Of a DNA stretch of 10,930 nt, positions 1-6,886 are shown piece after piece. Source of the stretch: JAUREX01 sp964472135 (GTDB lineage Bacteria > Pseudomonadota > Alphaproteobacteria > Rhodobacterales > Rhodobacteraceae); the NCBI GenBank assembly GCA_964472135.1, contig CAYYJB010000068.1, positions 1 through 10,930 of the forward strand, read 5' to 3'. How positions within the stretch are numbered: the first letter of the stretch is position 1; every line of letters starts with the position of its first letter. Under the pieces are notes generated by a model that had not been told where the DNA came from, did no database searches, and saw only the letters and a list, made by a program, of their open reading frames with translations. A program made the position numbers and the translations under genes.

Positions 1-307
1 GCACGCAGGCCATCGCGCCGGTGTCGACGGGCTCTGACGCGCCGAAGCGCGGCAGGGTCGTGCGATAGGCGCGGATGAGGAACACCGCCTCGATCAGATC
101 GCCCCGCGCCTGCTTGATCGCGAGCGCCGCGAGGTCGGGATCATAGAGCGACCCCTCGCCCATCACCCGGTTGACGGCGAGCGCGAGTTGCTCGCGGATC
201 TGCGCGACGCCGAGTTCGGGCACCTCGGGCGCGCCGCGCCGGGCGCGCGCGAGCCAGTCGTGCGCGGCCTCGATCGCCCGCTCGCCGCCCTTGACCGCGA
301 CATACAT
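1..307 (-). CDS. phnI: PhnI, C-P lyase core complex subunit (N-terminal 102 residues; cut by window edge)
   Basis: PhnI is a subunit of the cytoplasmic PhnGHIJ complex. With PhnG, PhnH and PhnL it attaches alkylphosphonate to ATP, displacing adenine and giving ribose 1-alkylphosphonate 5-triphosphate, the first committed step of the C-P lyase pathway. The visible protein begins MYVAVKGGERAIEAAHDW and goes on with PELGVAQIREQLALAVNRVM, a Leu-Ala-Ala-Leu-Ala-Ile-Lys-Gln-Ala stretch and FLIRAYRTTLPR near residues 75-90. This is close to the remembered start of E. coli PhnI over its whole visible length. The ATG shares its A with the TGA of phnH (TGATG), so translation is probably coupled. The gene continues beyond position 1, where phnJ would be expected next. 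No frameshift is seen in the visible part. The family call is very secure; the remaining length is unknown. Confidence 0.96.
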   Translation of the reverse strand, partial: MYVAVKGGERAIEAAHDWLARARRGAPEVPELGVAQIREQLALAVNRVMGEGSLYDPDLAALAIKQARGDLIEAVFLIRAYRTTLPRFGASEPVDTGAMACV

Positions 308-885
308 CAGATCGCCTCCAGCTTCGTGCTGCGCGGCAGCGCCATCGCCTCGGCGCCGGCCGTCCAGATGATGTCGAGCCCTTGGGGGAACTGCGGCGTG
401 CGCGCGGCAAGGATCGCGGGATCGGGCATGAGCGCGCGCGCCGCCCCCGCGATGCCGGGGCCGGTCAGCCGCACGGGCACGCCCGCGAACGCCGCCGCAT
501 CGACGATCAGCGTCGCGCCCCGGTTGGGATATTCGGGGGTGCCGGTCTGAAAGCGGCCGAGCGGCAGCATCCCCGCCCAGTCGCCCAGGGCGAAATCCGC
601 CTCGGTCGGGTCGGCCGTGACGGGTGCGCCGGTATGAAAGGCGATCCAGCCCCGCAGCGCGGGCGTGTCGTGCGAGGGCGCAAGCCAGAGCCGCGTCGTG
701 CGGTCGGTCAGGACCAGAAGCGCAGCCCCCGCCGCCGCCGATGCCGGCGCGGGCGGTGCCGCACCGCCAAGCGTCACCACCCGCCCCGGGCGCGCCATCG
801 CATCGAGGAGCGCGCGAAAGGCGCGCGCGCCATCCTCGGGCGGGGCGGCGAAACCGCCTGCAAGGGTGTCGGCGGGACCTTGCAT
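307..885 (-). CDS. phnH: PhnH, C-P lyase core complex subunit
   Basis: PhnH is a subunit of the PhnGHIJ complex needed for the first step of phosphonate breakdown. It has a PLP-transferase-like fold but binds no PLP. The protein shows the family features in order: FRALLDAMARPGRVV near residue 25, a WLAPSHDTPALRGWIAFHTGAP stretch in the middle (split here as WLAPSHDTP and IAFHTGAP), GATLIVDAA, RLTGPGIAG, and FPQGLDIIWTAG with ALPRST close to the C-terminus. Length is about 192 residues, near the E. coli protein. Two starts are possible: TTG at 888, or ATG at 885. I prefer the ATG because a strong GGAGAGGA ribosome site ends a few bases upstream and because it gives a TGATG overlap with phnG identical to the phnH/phnI junction. 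It lies in the phnGHI operon and shows no truncation. Confidence 0.96.
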   Translation of the reverse strand: MQGPADTLAGGFAAPPEDGARAFRALLDAMARPGRVVTLGGAAPPAPASAAAGAALLVLTDRTTRLWLAPSHDTPALRGWIAFHTGAPVTADPTEADFALGDWAGMLPLGRFQTGTPEYPNRGATLIVDAAAFAGVPVRLTGPGIAGAARALMPDPAILAARTPQFPQGLDIIWTAGAEAMALPRSTKLEAI

Positions 886-1331
886 CAATCCTCTCCGCGC
901 AGAAGGGTGAAGAACTCGACCTTCGTCGCCGCCGCCGCCCCGGCGCGGGCGCGGTCGGCCGCCGCCTCGGCCTCGGCCAGCGGCAGGAGGACCGCGCGCC
1001 GCACCTCGGCCGCGCGCGGGCCCTGCATCAGCGCGTCGATCTGCGCGGCCCGCGTCGCATGCGCCCGGTCGCGGCCCTGCACATGCGCCATCCCCACCGC
1101 CCCGTCGGCCGTGCGCAGCGCGCAGCGCGTCAGCGTCATCTCGCCGAGGTTGAAGGGGGCGCCGGTGCCGCCGGCGCGGCCCCGCACCATCACCGCGCCC
1201 GTTTCGGGCGGGCGCAGCCAGTCATGCGCGGGCAGATCGGCGGGCATGAGCGCGGCGAGCCGCGCAGGCTCGGCGCGGGCAAGCAGCCCCATCCAGTGCT
1301 GGCGGTCGGCGTTGGCTTCGGTCGGCGACAT
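885..1331 (-). CDS. phnG: PhnG, C-P lyase core complex subunit
   Basis: PhnG is the small subunit of the PhnGHIJ C-P lyase core. It takes part in forming the ribose 1-alkylphosphonate triphosphate intermediate. The 148-residue protein has the family landmarks: RQHWMGLLARAEPARLAAL at residues 10-28, a Pro-Pro-Glu-Thr-Gly segment, GGTGAPFNLGEMTLTRC near 55-71, AVGMAHVQGRD and then QIDALMQ, and a C-terminal KVEFFTLLRGED. These match the remembered E. coli PhnG closely, including the FFT(M/L)(V/L)RG end, and the length is normal. It is the first gene of the minus-strand phn operon, directly behind the divergent phnF-phnG intergenic region. Its TGA overlaps the phnH start. Regulation by PhnF through the tandem repeat at 1356-1371 is inferred from position, with induction expected under phosphate limitation or phosphonate supply. 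Confidence 0.96.
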   Translation of the reverse strand: MSPTEANADRQHWMGLLARAEPARLAALMPADLPAHDWLRPPETGAVMVRGRAGGTGAPFNLGEMTLTRCALRTADGAVGMAHVQGRDRAHATRAAQIDALMQGPRAAEVRRAVLLPLAEAEAAADRARAGAAAATKVEFFTLLRGED

Positions 1332-1355
1332 GGGGCTTGCCCTGCTCGGTCTTTA

Positions 1356-1371
1356 CTATACAACTAGACAA
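1356..1371. promoter_or_regulatory. Tandem 8-base repeat, candidate PhnF operator over the phnG promoter
   Basis: Two abutting 8-mers, CTATACAA (1356-1363) and CTAGACAA (1364-1371), differ at one base. Each holds TANAC, half of the GTNTANAC pattern usual for HutC-type GntR regulators. On the minus strand the first copy contains TATAGT (1355-1360), a possible -10 box for phnG about 25 bases before its ATG, so a bound repressor would block that promoter. The site is AT-rich in a very GC-rich neighbourhood. It lies between phnF and the phnG operon, where a PhnF operator is expected. No clear -35 box is seen. A direct repeat rather than a palindrome is slightly unusual for this family. Confidence 0.5.
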
Positions 1372-1436
1372 GTCGTATCCCCCGCCGCCCGCGATGACAA
1401 CCCCGGGGCGGATGAAATTTCGATGACAGGAAGCCC

Positions 1437-2168
1437 ATGGCGCGCACCCCGCTCTGGTCCGCGATCGCAGAGACGCTCGGCGCCGAGATCGGCGCGGGGC
1501 GCTATGCTGCGGGCGACCGCCTGCCGCCCGAGGTGCAACTGGCCGCGCGCTTCGGCGTCAACCGCCACACGCTGCGCCGGGCGGTGGCGACGCTGGCGCG
1601 GCGCGGTCTGGTCGAGGCGCGGCAGGGGGCGGGCGTCTTTGTCACGGCGGGGCGGCGCATCGCCTATCCGCTCGGGCGGCGGGTCCGGTTCCAGGCGACG
1701 CTCGCCGCGCAGGGGGCGCGGGCGCAGCGCACCATCCTCGGGGTCGAGACGCGGCGCGCCGACGCGGCCGAGGCCGAGGCGCTCGCGATCGCGCCGGGGG
1801 GGCGGGTGCATGCGATCAGCGGGGTGTCGCACGCCGACGGGGTGCCCGTCGCGGTGTTCCGGTCGGTCTTTCCGGCCGAGCGGCTGAAGTCCCTGCCCGC
1901 CGCGCTGGCCGAGACGGCCTCGATCACCGCGGCCCTCGGCCGGCTCGGGGTCGCGGATTACACGCGCGCGCGCACCGAGATCTCGGCCGCCACCGCCGAC
2001 GCCGCTCAGGCGCTGCGCCTGCGGCTGGCCGAAGGCGCGGCGCTGATCGTGACGCGCGGCGTCAACATCGACCCCGAGGGCCGGCCGGTCGAACTGGGCG
2101 AGACGTGGTTCGCGGCCGACCGCGTCGTGCTGACGGTCGCGCCCGAGGACGGCGGCTTCGGCGGATAG
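1437..2168 (+). CDS. phnF: PhnF, GntR/HutC-family transcriptional regulator of phosphonate genes
   Basis: This is a 243-residue DNA-binding regulator. Residues 5-70 form the GntR winged helix: GDRLPPEVQLAARFGV (26-41), the recognition helix NRHTLRRAVATLARRGLV (42-59), and the wing with RQGAGVFV (62-69). The remainder is a UTRA ligand-binding domain, with sequences such as VPVAVFRSVFPAERL and the C-terminal PVELGETWFAADRVVLTV that are typical of HutC-subfamily effectors. The name phnF rests on this architecture together with the divergent position next to phnGHI; orthology was not tested by alignment. PhnF proteins generally repress phosphonate or phosphate genes, and the effector here is unknown. 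The ATG at 1437 has an ACAGGA-like ribosome site five to six bases upstream. The gene converges on trpB with seven bases between stop codons. Confidence 0.9.
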   Translation: MARTPLWSAIAETLGAEIGAGRYAAGDRLPPEVQLAARFGVNRHTLRRAVATLARRGLVEARQGAGVFVTAGRRIAYPLGRRVRFQATLAAQGARAQRTILGVETRRADAAEAEALAIAPGGRVHAISGVSHADGVPVAVFRSVFPAERLKSLPAALAETASITAALGRLGVADYTRARTEISAATADAAQALRLRLAEGAALIVTRGVNIDPEGRPVELGETWFAADRVVLTVAPEDGGFGG

Positions 2169-2174
2169 CCGCCG
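2159..2174. terminator. GC-rich hairpin across the phnF stop, possible bidirectional terminator for phnF and trpB
   Basis: CGGCGG (2159-2164) and CCGCCG (2169-2174) form a perfect 6-bp stem with a four-base ATAG loop that contains the phnF TAG stop. The hairpin fills the 7-base gap between the convergent phnF and trpB genes, and being symmetric it would form in both transcripts. There is no T-run on either side, so it is not a classical intrinsic terminator. In a sequence this GC-rich a 6-bp stem can occur by chance. Confidence 0.3.
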
Positions 2175-2175
2175 C

Positions 2176-3402
2176 TCAGACCTTCATCTCGAAGCCGAGG
2201 TGGCGGGCGACGGTGAAGATGTCCTTGTCGCCCCGCCCGCACATGTTCATGATGATGAGGTGATCGGCCGGCAGCGCGGGCGCGATCTTCATCACATGGG
2301 CAAGCGCGTGGGCGGGTTCGAGGGCGGGGATGATCCCCTCCTCCTCGCAGCAGAGCCGGAAGGCCGCGAGCGCCTCGGTATCGGTGATCGAGACATATTC
2401 GGCCCGCCCGATGTCGTGCAGCCACGCATGTTCCGGCCCGATGCCCGGATAGTCGAGCCCGGCCGAGATCGAATGCCCCTCGAGGATCTGGCCGTCGGCG
2501 TCCTGCAAGAGATAGGTGCGGTTGCCGTGCAGCACGCCCGGGCGCCCGCCCGTCAGGCTCGCGCAATGCTCCATCCGGTCGTCGACCCCCTTGCCGCCCG
2601 CCTCGACCCCGATGATGCGCACCGAGCTGTCATCGAGGAAGGGGTGGAAGAGGCCCATCGCGTTCGACCCCCCGCCGATCGCGGCGATGATCGTGTCGGG
2701 CAGCCGCCCCTCGCGCGCGAGCATCTGGGCGCGCGCCTCCTTGCCGATGATCGACTGGAAGTCGCGCACCATCGCCGGATAGGGGTGCGGCCCCGCGACG
2801 GTGCCGATGCAATAGAAGGTGTCGCGCACATTCGTGACCCAGTCGCGCAGCGCGTCGTTCATCGCGTCCTTGAGCGTGCCGCGCCCCGAGGTGACGGGGA
2901 TCACCTCGGCGCCCAGAAGCCGCATCCGGAAGACGTTCGGCGCCTGACGCTCCACGTCGTGCGCGCCCATGTAGACCACGCATTTCAGGCCGAAGCGCGC
3001 GCAGACCGTCGCGGTCGCGACCCCGTGCTGGCCGGCGCCCGTCTCGGCGATGATGCGCTTCTTGCCCATGCGGCGGGCAAGCAGGATCTGGCCCAGCACG
3101 TTGTTGATCTTGTGCGCGCCGGTGTGATTGAGCTCGTCGCGCTTCATGTAGATCTTGGCGCCCCCGAGCCGCGCCGTCAGCCGCTCGGCGATGTAGAGCG
3201 GCGTGGGGCGGCCGACGTAATGGGTCCACAGATCGTCCATCTCGGCCCAAAAGGCGTGGTCGGTCTTGGCGCGCTCGTATTCGGCCTCGAGGTCGAGGAT
3301 CAGCGGCATCAGCGTCTCGGAAACGAACCGCCCGCCGAAGATGCCGAAGCGCCCGGCCTCATCGGGGCCGGTGCGGTAGGAGTTGATCAGATCCTCGGCC
3401 AT
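2176..3402 (-). CDS. trpB: Tryptophan synthase beta chain
   Basis: TrpB is the PLP enzyme that condenses indole with L-serine to make L-tryptophan. It normally works as an alpha2-beta2 complex with TrpA, which passes indole through an internal tunnel. The 408-residue protein has a standard length. Visible landmarks are FGIFGGRFVSETLMPL (19-34), HTGAHKIN (93-100) with K98 as the PLP Schiff-base lysine, IAETGAGQHGVATA (118-131) with E120 as the catalytic acid/base glutamate, CIGTVAGPHPYPAMVRDFQS (198-217), the phosphate-binding GGGSNAMG (243-250), and LEPAHALAH near the C-terminus. The ATG at 3402 is preceded by a GAGGGGG ribosome site. Neither trpA nor trpF is adjacent: phnF lies beyond the 3' end and a GMC oxidoreductase 78 bases upstream. 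The catalytic residues look intact. Confidence 0.98.
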   Translation of the reverse strand: MAEDLINSYRTGPDEAGRFGIFGGRFVSETLMPLILDLEAEYERAKTDHAFWAEMDDLWTHYVGRPTPLYIAERLTARLGGAKIYMKRDELNHTGAHKINNVLGQILLARRMGKKRIIAETGAGQHGVATATVCARFGLKCVVYMGAHDVERQAPNVFRMRLLGAEVIPVTSGRGTLKDAMNDALRDWVTNVRDTFYCIGTVAGPHPYPAMVRDFQSIIGKEARAQMLAREGRLPDTIIAAIGGGSNAMGLFHPFLDDSSVRIIGVEAGGKGVDDRMEHCASLTGGRPGVLHGNRTYLLQDADGQILEGHSISAGLDYPGIGPEHAWLHDIGRAEYVSITDTEALAAFRLCCEEEGIIPALEPAHALAHVMKIAPALPADHLIIMNMCGRGDKDIFTVARHLGFEMKV

Positions 3403-3480
3403 CGCATCCCCCTCGCGCGTGGGCCCGACGCGGCCCCCTCACCTCGCGACTTAGCGCGCCCCGCCCCGCCGGTAAAGCCG

Positions 3481-5064
3481 TCAGCGGGCGGCGAGGATCA
3501 TCTGCGCGCCCTTCTCGGCGATCATCAGCGTGGGCGCATTGGTGTTGCCGCTGGTGATCGCGGGCATGATCGAGGCATCGATCACCCGCAGGCCCTCAAC
3601 GCCGCGCACGCGCAAAGCGGGATCGACGACCGATCCGGGGTCCGGCCCCATCCGGCAGGTGCCGACCGGGTGGAAGATCGTGGTCCCGATCCGGCCCGCC
3701 GCCGCGGCGAGTTCCGCGTCGCTCCGGGCCTCGGGGCCGGGGCGGAACTCCTCGGGGGCATAGGGGGCGAGGGCGGGCTGCGCCGCGATCCTGCGCGTCA
3801 GCCGGATCGCCCGGGCCGCCACCTGCCGGTCGCCCTCGGTCGCGAGGTAGTTGGGCGCGATCTCGGGCGCCGCGAAGGGATCGGGCGAGAGGATGCGCAC
3901 ATGCCCTCGGCTTTCGGGGCGCAGGTGGCACACGCTTGCGGTGATGGCGTCGAAATCGTGCAGCGGCTCGCCGAAGGAATCGAGGCTCAGCGGCTGGACA
4001 TGGTATTCGAGGTCGGGCGTCGCGACATCGGGGCCCGAGCGGGCAAAGGCGCCGAGTTGCGAAGGGGCCATCGACATCGGCCCGCTGCGCCGCAGCGCGT
4101 ATTCGAGCGCGATGCGCGCCTTGCCCCAGAGGCTCGCCGACAGGGTGTTGAGGGTCCGCGCCCCCCGCACGCGAAAGGCGCAGCGCAGTTGCAGGTGGTC
4201 CTGCAGGTTCTCGCCCACCGGCGCGTCGTGCCTGACGTCGATCCCGAGCGCCGCGAGGTGTCGCGCCGGCCCGATGCCCGAAAGCTGCAGGATCTTGGGC
4301 GACCCGATGGCGCCCGCGGCAAGGATCACCTCGCCCGCCGCGCGCGCCGTCACGATCTGCCCGCCGCGGCGGTATTCGACCCCCGCCGCGCGCGCGCCCT
4401 CGAAGACGACCCGCATCACCTCGGCGCCCGTCACGACCCGCAGGCTCTCGCGGCCGCGCAGGGGGTGCAGGAAGGCGCGCGCGCTGTTCCAGCGCCAGCC
4501 CGAGCGCTGGTTGACGCGGAAGTATCCCACGCCCTCGTTGTCGCCGCGGTTGAAATCGTCGGTCGCGGGGATGCCCGCCTCGGTCGCGGCGCGCGCGAAG
4601 GCGTCGAGGATGTCCCAGCGCAGGCGCTGCCCCTCGACCCGCCACTCGCCCCCCGCGCCGTGGTGGGCATCGGCGCCCCGCGCATCATCCTCGTGGCGGC
4701 GAAAGAGGGGCAGCACATCCTCCCACCCCCAGCCGGTGCAGCCGAGCTGGCGCCAGTGGTCGTAATCGGCCGCCTGCCCGCGCAGATAGAGCATCCCGTT
4801 GATCGACGAACACCCCCCGAGGATGCGCCCGCGCGGATAGCGCAGCGCCCGCCCGCCAAGCCCGGGTTCCGCCCGGGTCGAGAGCATCCAGTCGGTGCGC
4901 GGGTTGCCGATGCAATAGAGATAGCCGATCGGGATCCTGACCCAGATGTAGTTGTCCCGCCCCCCGGCCTCGAGCAACAGCACCCGGCCGCGCGCGCTCA
5001 GCCGGTTGGCGAGCAGCGCGCCCGCCGTGCCGCCCCCGACGACGATGTGGTCCCAGACCTCCAT
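3481..5064 (-). CDS. GMC-family FAD-dependent alcohol/choline dehydrogenase-like oxidoreductase
   Basis: This is a glucose-methanol-choline family flavoenzyme that oxidises an alcohol to an aldehyde with FAD. Counting from the ATG at 5064 (527 residues), the FAD-binding loop GGGTAG is at 10-15 and the ribose-binding glutamate is E32 in LLLEAG. The first GMC signature is RGRILGGCSSINGMLYLRG (78-96) and the second is GAIGSPKILQLSGIGP (251-266). The catalytic pair is H465 in FHPVGTCRMG and N509 in SGNTNAPTLMIAEKGA. All are intact and the length is typical for BetA/AlkJ-type members. A GTG at 5067 is an alternative start. Either start overlaps the TGA of the upstream rhomboid-like gene, so the two are probably translationally coupled. 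Substrate cannot be told from sequence: there is no betaine-aldehyde dehydrogenase or choline transporter nearby, so calling it choline dehydrogenase would be unsafe. Confidence 0.92.
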   Translation of the reverse strand: MEVWDHIVVGGGTAGALLANRLSARGRVLLLEAGGRDNYIWVRIPIGYLYCIGNPRTDWMLSTRAEPGLGGRALRYPRGRILGGCSSINGMLYLRGQAADYDHWRQLGCTGWGWEDVLPLFRRHEDDARGADAHHGAGGEWRVEGQRLRWDILDAFARAATEAGIPATDDFNRGDNEGVGYFRVNQRSGWRWNSARAFLHPLRGRESLRVVTGAEVMRVVFEGARAAGVEYRRGGQIVTARAAGEVILAAGAIGSPKILQLSGIGPARHLAALGIDVRHDAPVGENLQDHLQLRCAFRVRGARTLNTLSASLWGKARIALEYALRRSGPMSMAPSQLGAFARSGPDVATPDLEYHVQPLSLDSFGEPLHDFDAITASVCHLRPESRGHVRILSPDPFAAPEIAPNYLATEGDRQVAARAIRLTRRIAAQPALAPYAPEEFRPGPEARSDAELAAAAGRIGTTIFHPVGTCRMGPDPGSVVDPALRVRGVEGLRVIDASIMPAITSGNTNAPTLMIAEKGAQMILAAR

Positions 5065-5756
5065 CACCGCCGCCGGCGCAGGGCGGCGACGATCCGCGCC
5101 ATGCCCCCCGCCACGAAGAAGGGCGCGAGCACGAAGCCGGCCGCGAACCCCGCCAGATCGGGCACGAGCCGCGAGACCCCGCCAAAGACCGCGCCGAACA
5201 CCAGTTGCAGCGCCACCAGCATCCCGATCAGCCCGAAGGCGCGCCAGCGCGGCCCGCCCACCTGCCCGAGCCGCGCCCAGAGCAGGAAGGTGAAGGCCCC
5301 GATCAGGCCATAGGCGGCCGGAAAGCCGCCGATCAGCGGATCGACACCGCTCAGCACGAAGGCCGCAGCCGCGCCCCCCGCGATCGCCGCGCCGAAAAAG
5401 ACCGCGATGAACCCCGTGCTGCCCAGCGCCTCGCCCGCGACCTTGCCGAGCGCGAGCGTCAGCGCCACCATGAAGGCCGCATCGATCAGCCCGAGATGCA
5501 CGAACGGATAGCTCAGGAACCGCACGAGGCCGCCCTCGGTCCAGCCGCCCGTCTCGGCCATCAGCCGCGCGAGATCGGGCACGAAGGCAAAGCGCTGGAT
5601 CGCCTCGATCCGCCAGAACGCCCCCTCGGCCCCGCCCAGGATCCCGAGCGCCGCGAGCCCCAGCACCACCTCCATCGCGATCATGGGCGTCACCACCGCC
5701 CAGACCACGATCGGCAGCCGGCTGAACATCCCCTCGGACCCCTGTTCGCGTTCCAT
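5064..5756 (-). CDS. Rhomboid-fold integral membrane protein lacking the protease catalytic residues
   Basis: This is a 230-residue, very hydrophobic protein with about six predicted membrane segments (roughly 15-40, 84-104, 114-136, 142-160, 173-193, 199-218). The pattern matches the rhomboid core: YPFVHLGLIDAAFMVALTLALGK (in two parts, 83-92 and 93-105) in place of the helix carrying the conserved His/Asn, IGGFPAAYGLIGAFT (142-156) in place of the GxSG helix, and DLAGFAAGF (200-208) in place of the HLGG helix. The catalytic residues are replaced. The position of the serine reads Phe-Pro (145-146), the histidine is D200, and the oxyanion His and Asn are D92 and M96. No serine lies between residues 137 and 194. 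It is probably a pseudoprotease that binds or guides membrane substrates, though its partner is unknown. The start is ATG at 5756 with a G-rich ribosome site. It overlaps the GMC gene and diverges from trpS. Confidence 0.75.
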   Translation of the reverse strand: MEREQGSEGMFSRLPIVVWAVVTPMIAMEVVLGLAALGILGGAEGAFWRIEAIQRFAFVPDLARLMAETGGWTEGGLVRFLSYPFVHLGLIDAAFMVALTLALGKVAGEALGSTGFIAVFFGAAIAGGAAAAFVLSGVDPLIGGFPAAYGLIGAFTFLLWARLGQVGGPRWRAFGLIGMLVALQLVFGAVFGGVSRLVPDLAGFAAGFVLAPFFVAGGMARIVAALRRRR

Positions 5757-5776
5757 CCCGCCAGCCCCCCGCGCGA

Positions 5777-5805
5777 TTGACGACCGTCAGACCGAGCGAT
5801 AAGGC
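5777..5805 (+). promoter_or_regulatory. Candidate trpS promoter with an overlapping short inverted repeat
   Basis: TTGACG (5777-5782) is a good -35 box, followed by GATAAG (5798-5803, 15-base spacing) or TAAGGC (5800-5805, 17-base spacing) as a possible -10 box, about 40 bases before the trpS ATG. TGACG and CGTCA (5778-5789, two bases between) form a 12-base inverted repeat overlapping the -35 box that could be an operator. The 90-base gap has no leader peptide, tandem Trp codons or attenuator-like hairpins. Confidence 0.4.
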
Positions 5806-5846
5806 GAAACGCTCCGATCCGCCAGTATCAGCCGCGAGTCCGCCCC

Positions 5847-6878
5847 ATGTCCGACCGCCCCGCCTTCGCGCCCCGCATCTTTTCCGGCATCCAGCCTTCG
5901 GGGGGGCTCACGCTCGGGAATTACCTCGGCGCGCTGAAGCGCTTCGTCGAGAAGCAGGACGAGGGGATCGAGACGATCTATTGCATCGTCGATCTGCACG
6001 CGATCACCGTCTGGCAGGAACCCGCGCGCCTGCGCGACGCCACGCGCGAGCTTGCGGCGGGCTTCATCGCGGCGGGCATCGACCCCGCGCGCTCGGTCCT
6101 CTTCAACCAGAGCCAGGTCGCCGCCCACGCCGAGCTTGCCTGGATCTTCAACTGCGTGGCGCGGCTTGGCTGGATGAACCGGATGACCCAGTTCAAGGAC
6201 AAGGCCGGCAAGAACGCCGAGAACGCGAGCCTCGGCCTTTACGCCTATCCCGCGCTGATGGCGGCCGACATCCTCGCCTATCACGCCACGATGGTGCCCG
6301 TGGGCGAGGATCAGAAGCAGCATGTGGAACTGACGCGCGACATCGCGGCCAAGTTCAACCACGACTACGGGGTCGAGTTCTTCCCGCTGCCCGCGCCGGT
6401 CATCGAGGGCGCCGGGACGCGCGTGATGTCGCTGCGCGACGGCACCAAGAAGATGTCGAAGTCCGACCCCTCGGACCAGAGCCGCATCAACCTCACCGAC
6501 GATGCCGACACCATCGCCTCGAAGATCCGCAAGGCGCGTACGGATGCCGACGCGCTGCCCTCGGCGCCCGAGGGGCTCGAGGGGCGGCCCGAGGCGCGCA
6601 ACCTCGTCAACATCTACGCAGCTCTCGCAGGCACGACGCCCGCGGCCGTGCTGGCCGAATTCGGCGGCCAGGGGTTCGGGGCCTTCAAGCCGCGGCTCGC
6701 GGACCTCGCGGTGGCGATGCTTGCGCCCATCTCGACCGAAATGGCGCGCCTCGTGAAGGATCCCGCCAGCATCGACGCGATCCTCGGCCAGGGCGCCGAG
6801 CGCGCGGACGCCATCGCCGCCCCGATCCTTGAGCGCACGCGCGAGATCGTGGGCCTCATCCGCTCGCGCCGGCACTGA
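5847..6878 (+). CDS. trpS: Tryptophanyl-tRNA synthetase
   Basis: TrpS is a class I aminoacyl-tRNA synthetase that activates L-tryptophan with ATP and loads it on tRNA-Trp in the cytoplasm. The 343-residue protein is of normal bacterial length. It carries the HIGH-type motif as TLGN within SGIQPSGGLTLGNYLGAL (13-30), YPALMAADIL (134-143) and PVGEDQKQHVELTRD (151-165) of the tryptophan pocket and dimer face, and the KMSKS loop as KKMSKSDPSDQSRI (201-214). It begins MSDRPAFAPRIFSGIQ. The ribosome site before the ATG at 5847 is weak, but the homology begins immediately after it, so the start is well fixed. A VOC-family gene follows after eight bases, suggesting cotranscription. The rhomboid-like gene lies divergently upstream. 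All diagnostic motifs are intact. Confidence 0.98.
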   Translation: MSDRPAFAPRIFSGIQPSGGLTLGNYLGALKRFVEKQDEGIETIYCIVDLHAITVWQEPARLRDATRELAAGFIAAGIDPARSVLFNQSQVAAHAELAWIFNCVARLGWMNRMTQFKDKAGKNAENASLGLYAYPALMAADILAYHATMVPVGEDQKQHVELTRDIAAKFNHDYGVEFFPLPAPVIEGAGTRVMSLRDGTKKMSKSDPSDQSRINLTDDADTIASKIRKARTDADALPSAPEGLEGRPEARNLVNIYAALAGTTPAAVLAEFGGQGFGAFKPRLADLAVAMLAPISTEMARLVKDPASIDAILGQGAERADAIAAPILERTREIVGLIRSRRH

Positions 6879-6886
6879 GGGGCACG

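Noticed and set aside
382..1887. A plus-strand open frame across phnH, phnG and the 5' part of phnF.
   Set aside because: It runs antisense to well-recognised phn genes, out of frame with phnF and across the phnF-phnG regulatory gap, and has no homology I can recognise.
3403..3480. Possible terminator between the GMC gene and trpB (GGGCC at 3421 pairing with GGCCC at 3432).
   Set aside because: Only a 5-bp stem without a T-run in very GC-rich DNA; trpB may equally be read from the upstream genes.
2200..5313. A very long plus-strand open frame (over 1000 codons) antisense to trpB, the GMC gene and part of the rhomboid gene.
   Set aside because: It follows from high GC content and codon bias on the opposite strand. 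The product is Arg/Pro/Ala/Asp-rich with no domain, while the minus strand encodes clear, complete proteins.
5757..5846. Possible tryptophan attenuator or leader peptide before trpS.
   Set aside because: No short open frame with tandem Trp codons and no pair of alternative hairpins with a T-run in the 90-base gap.
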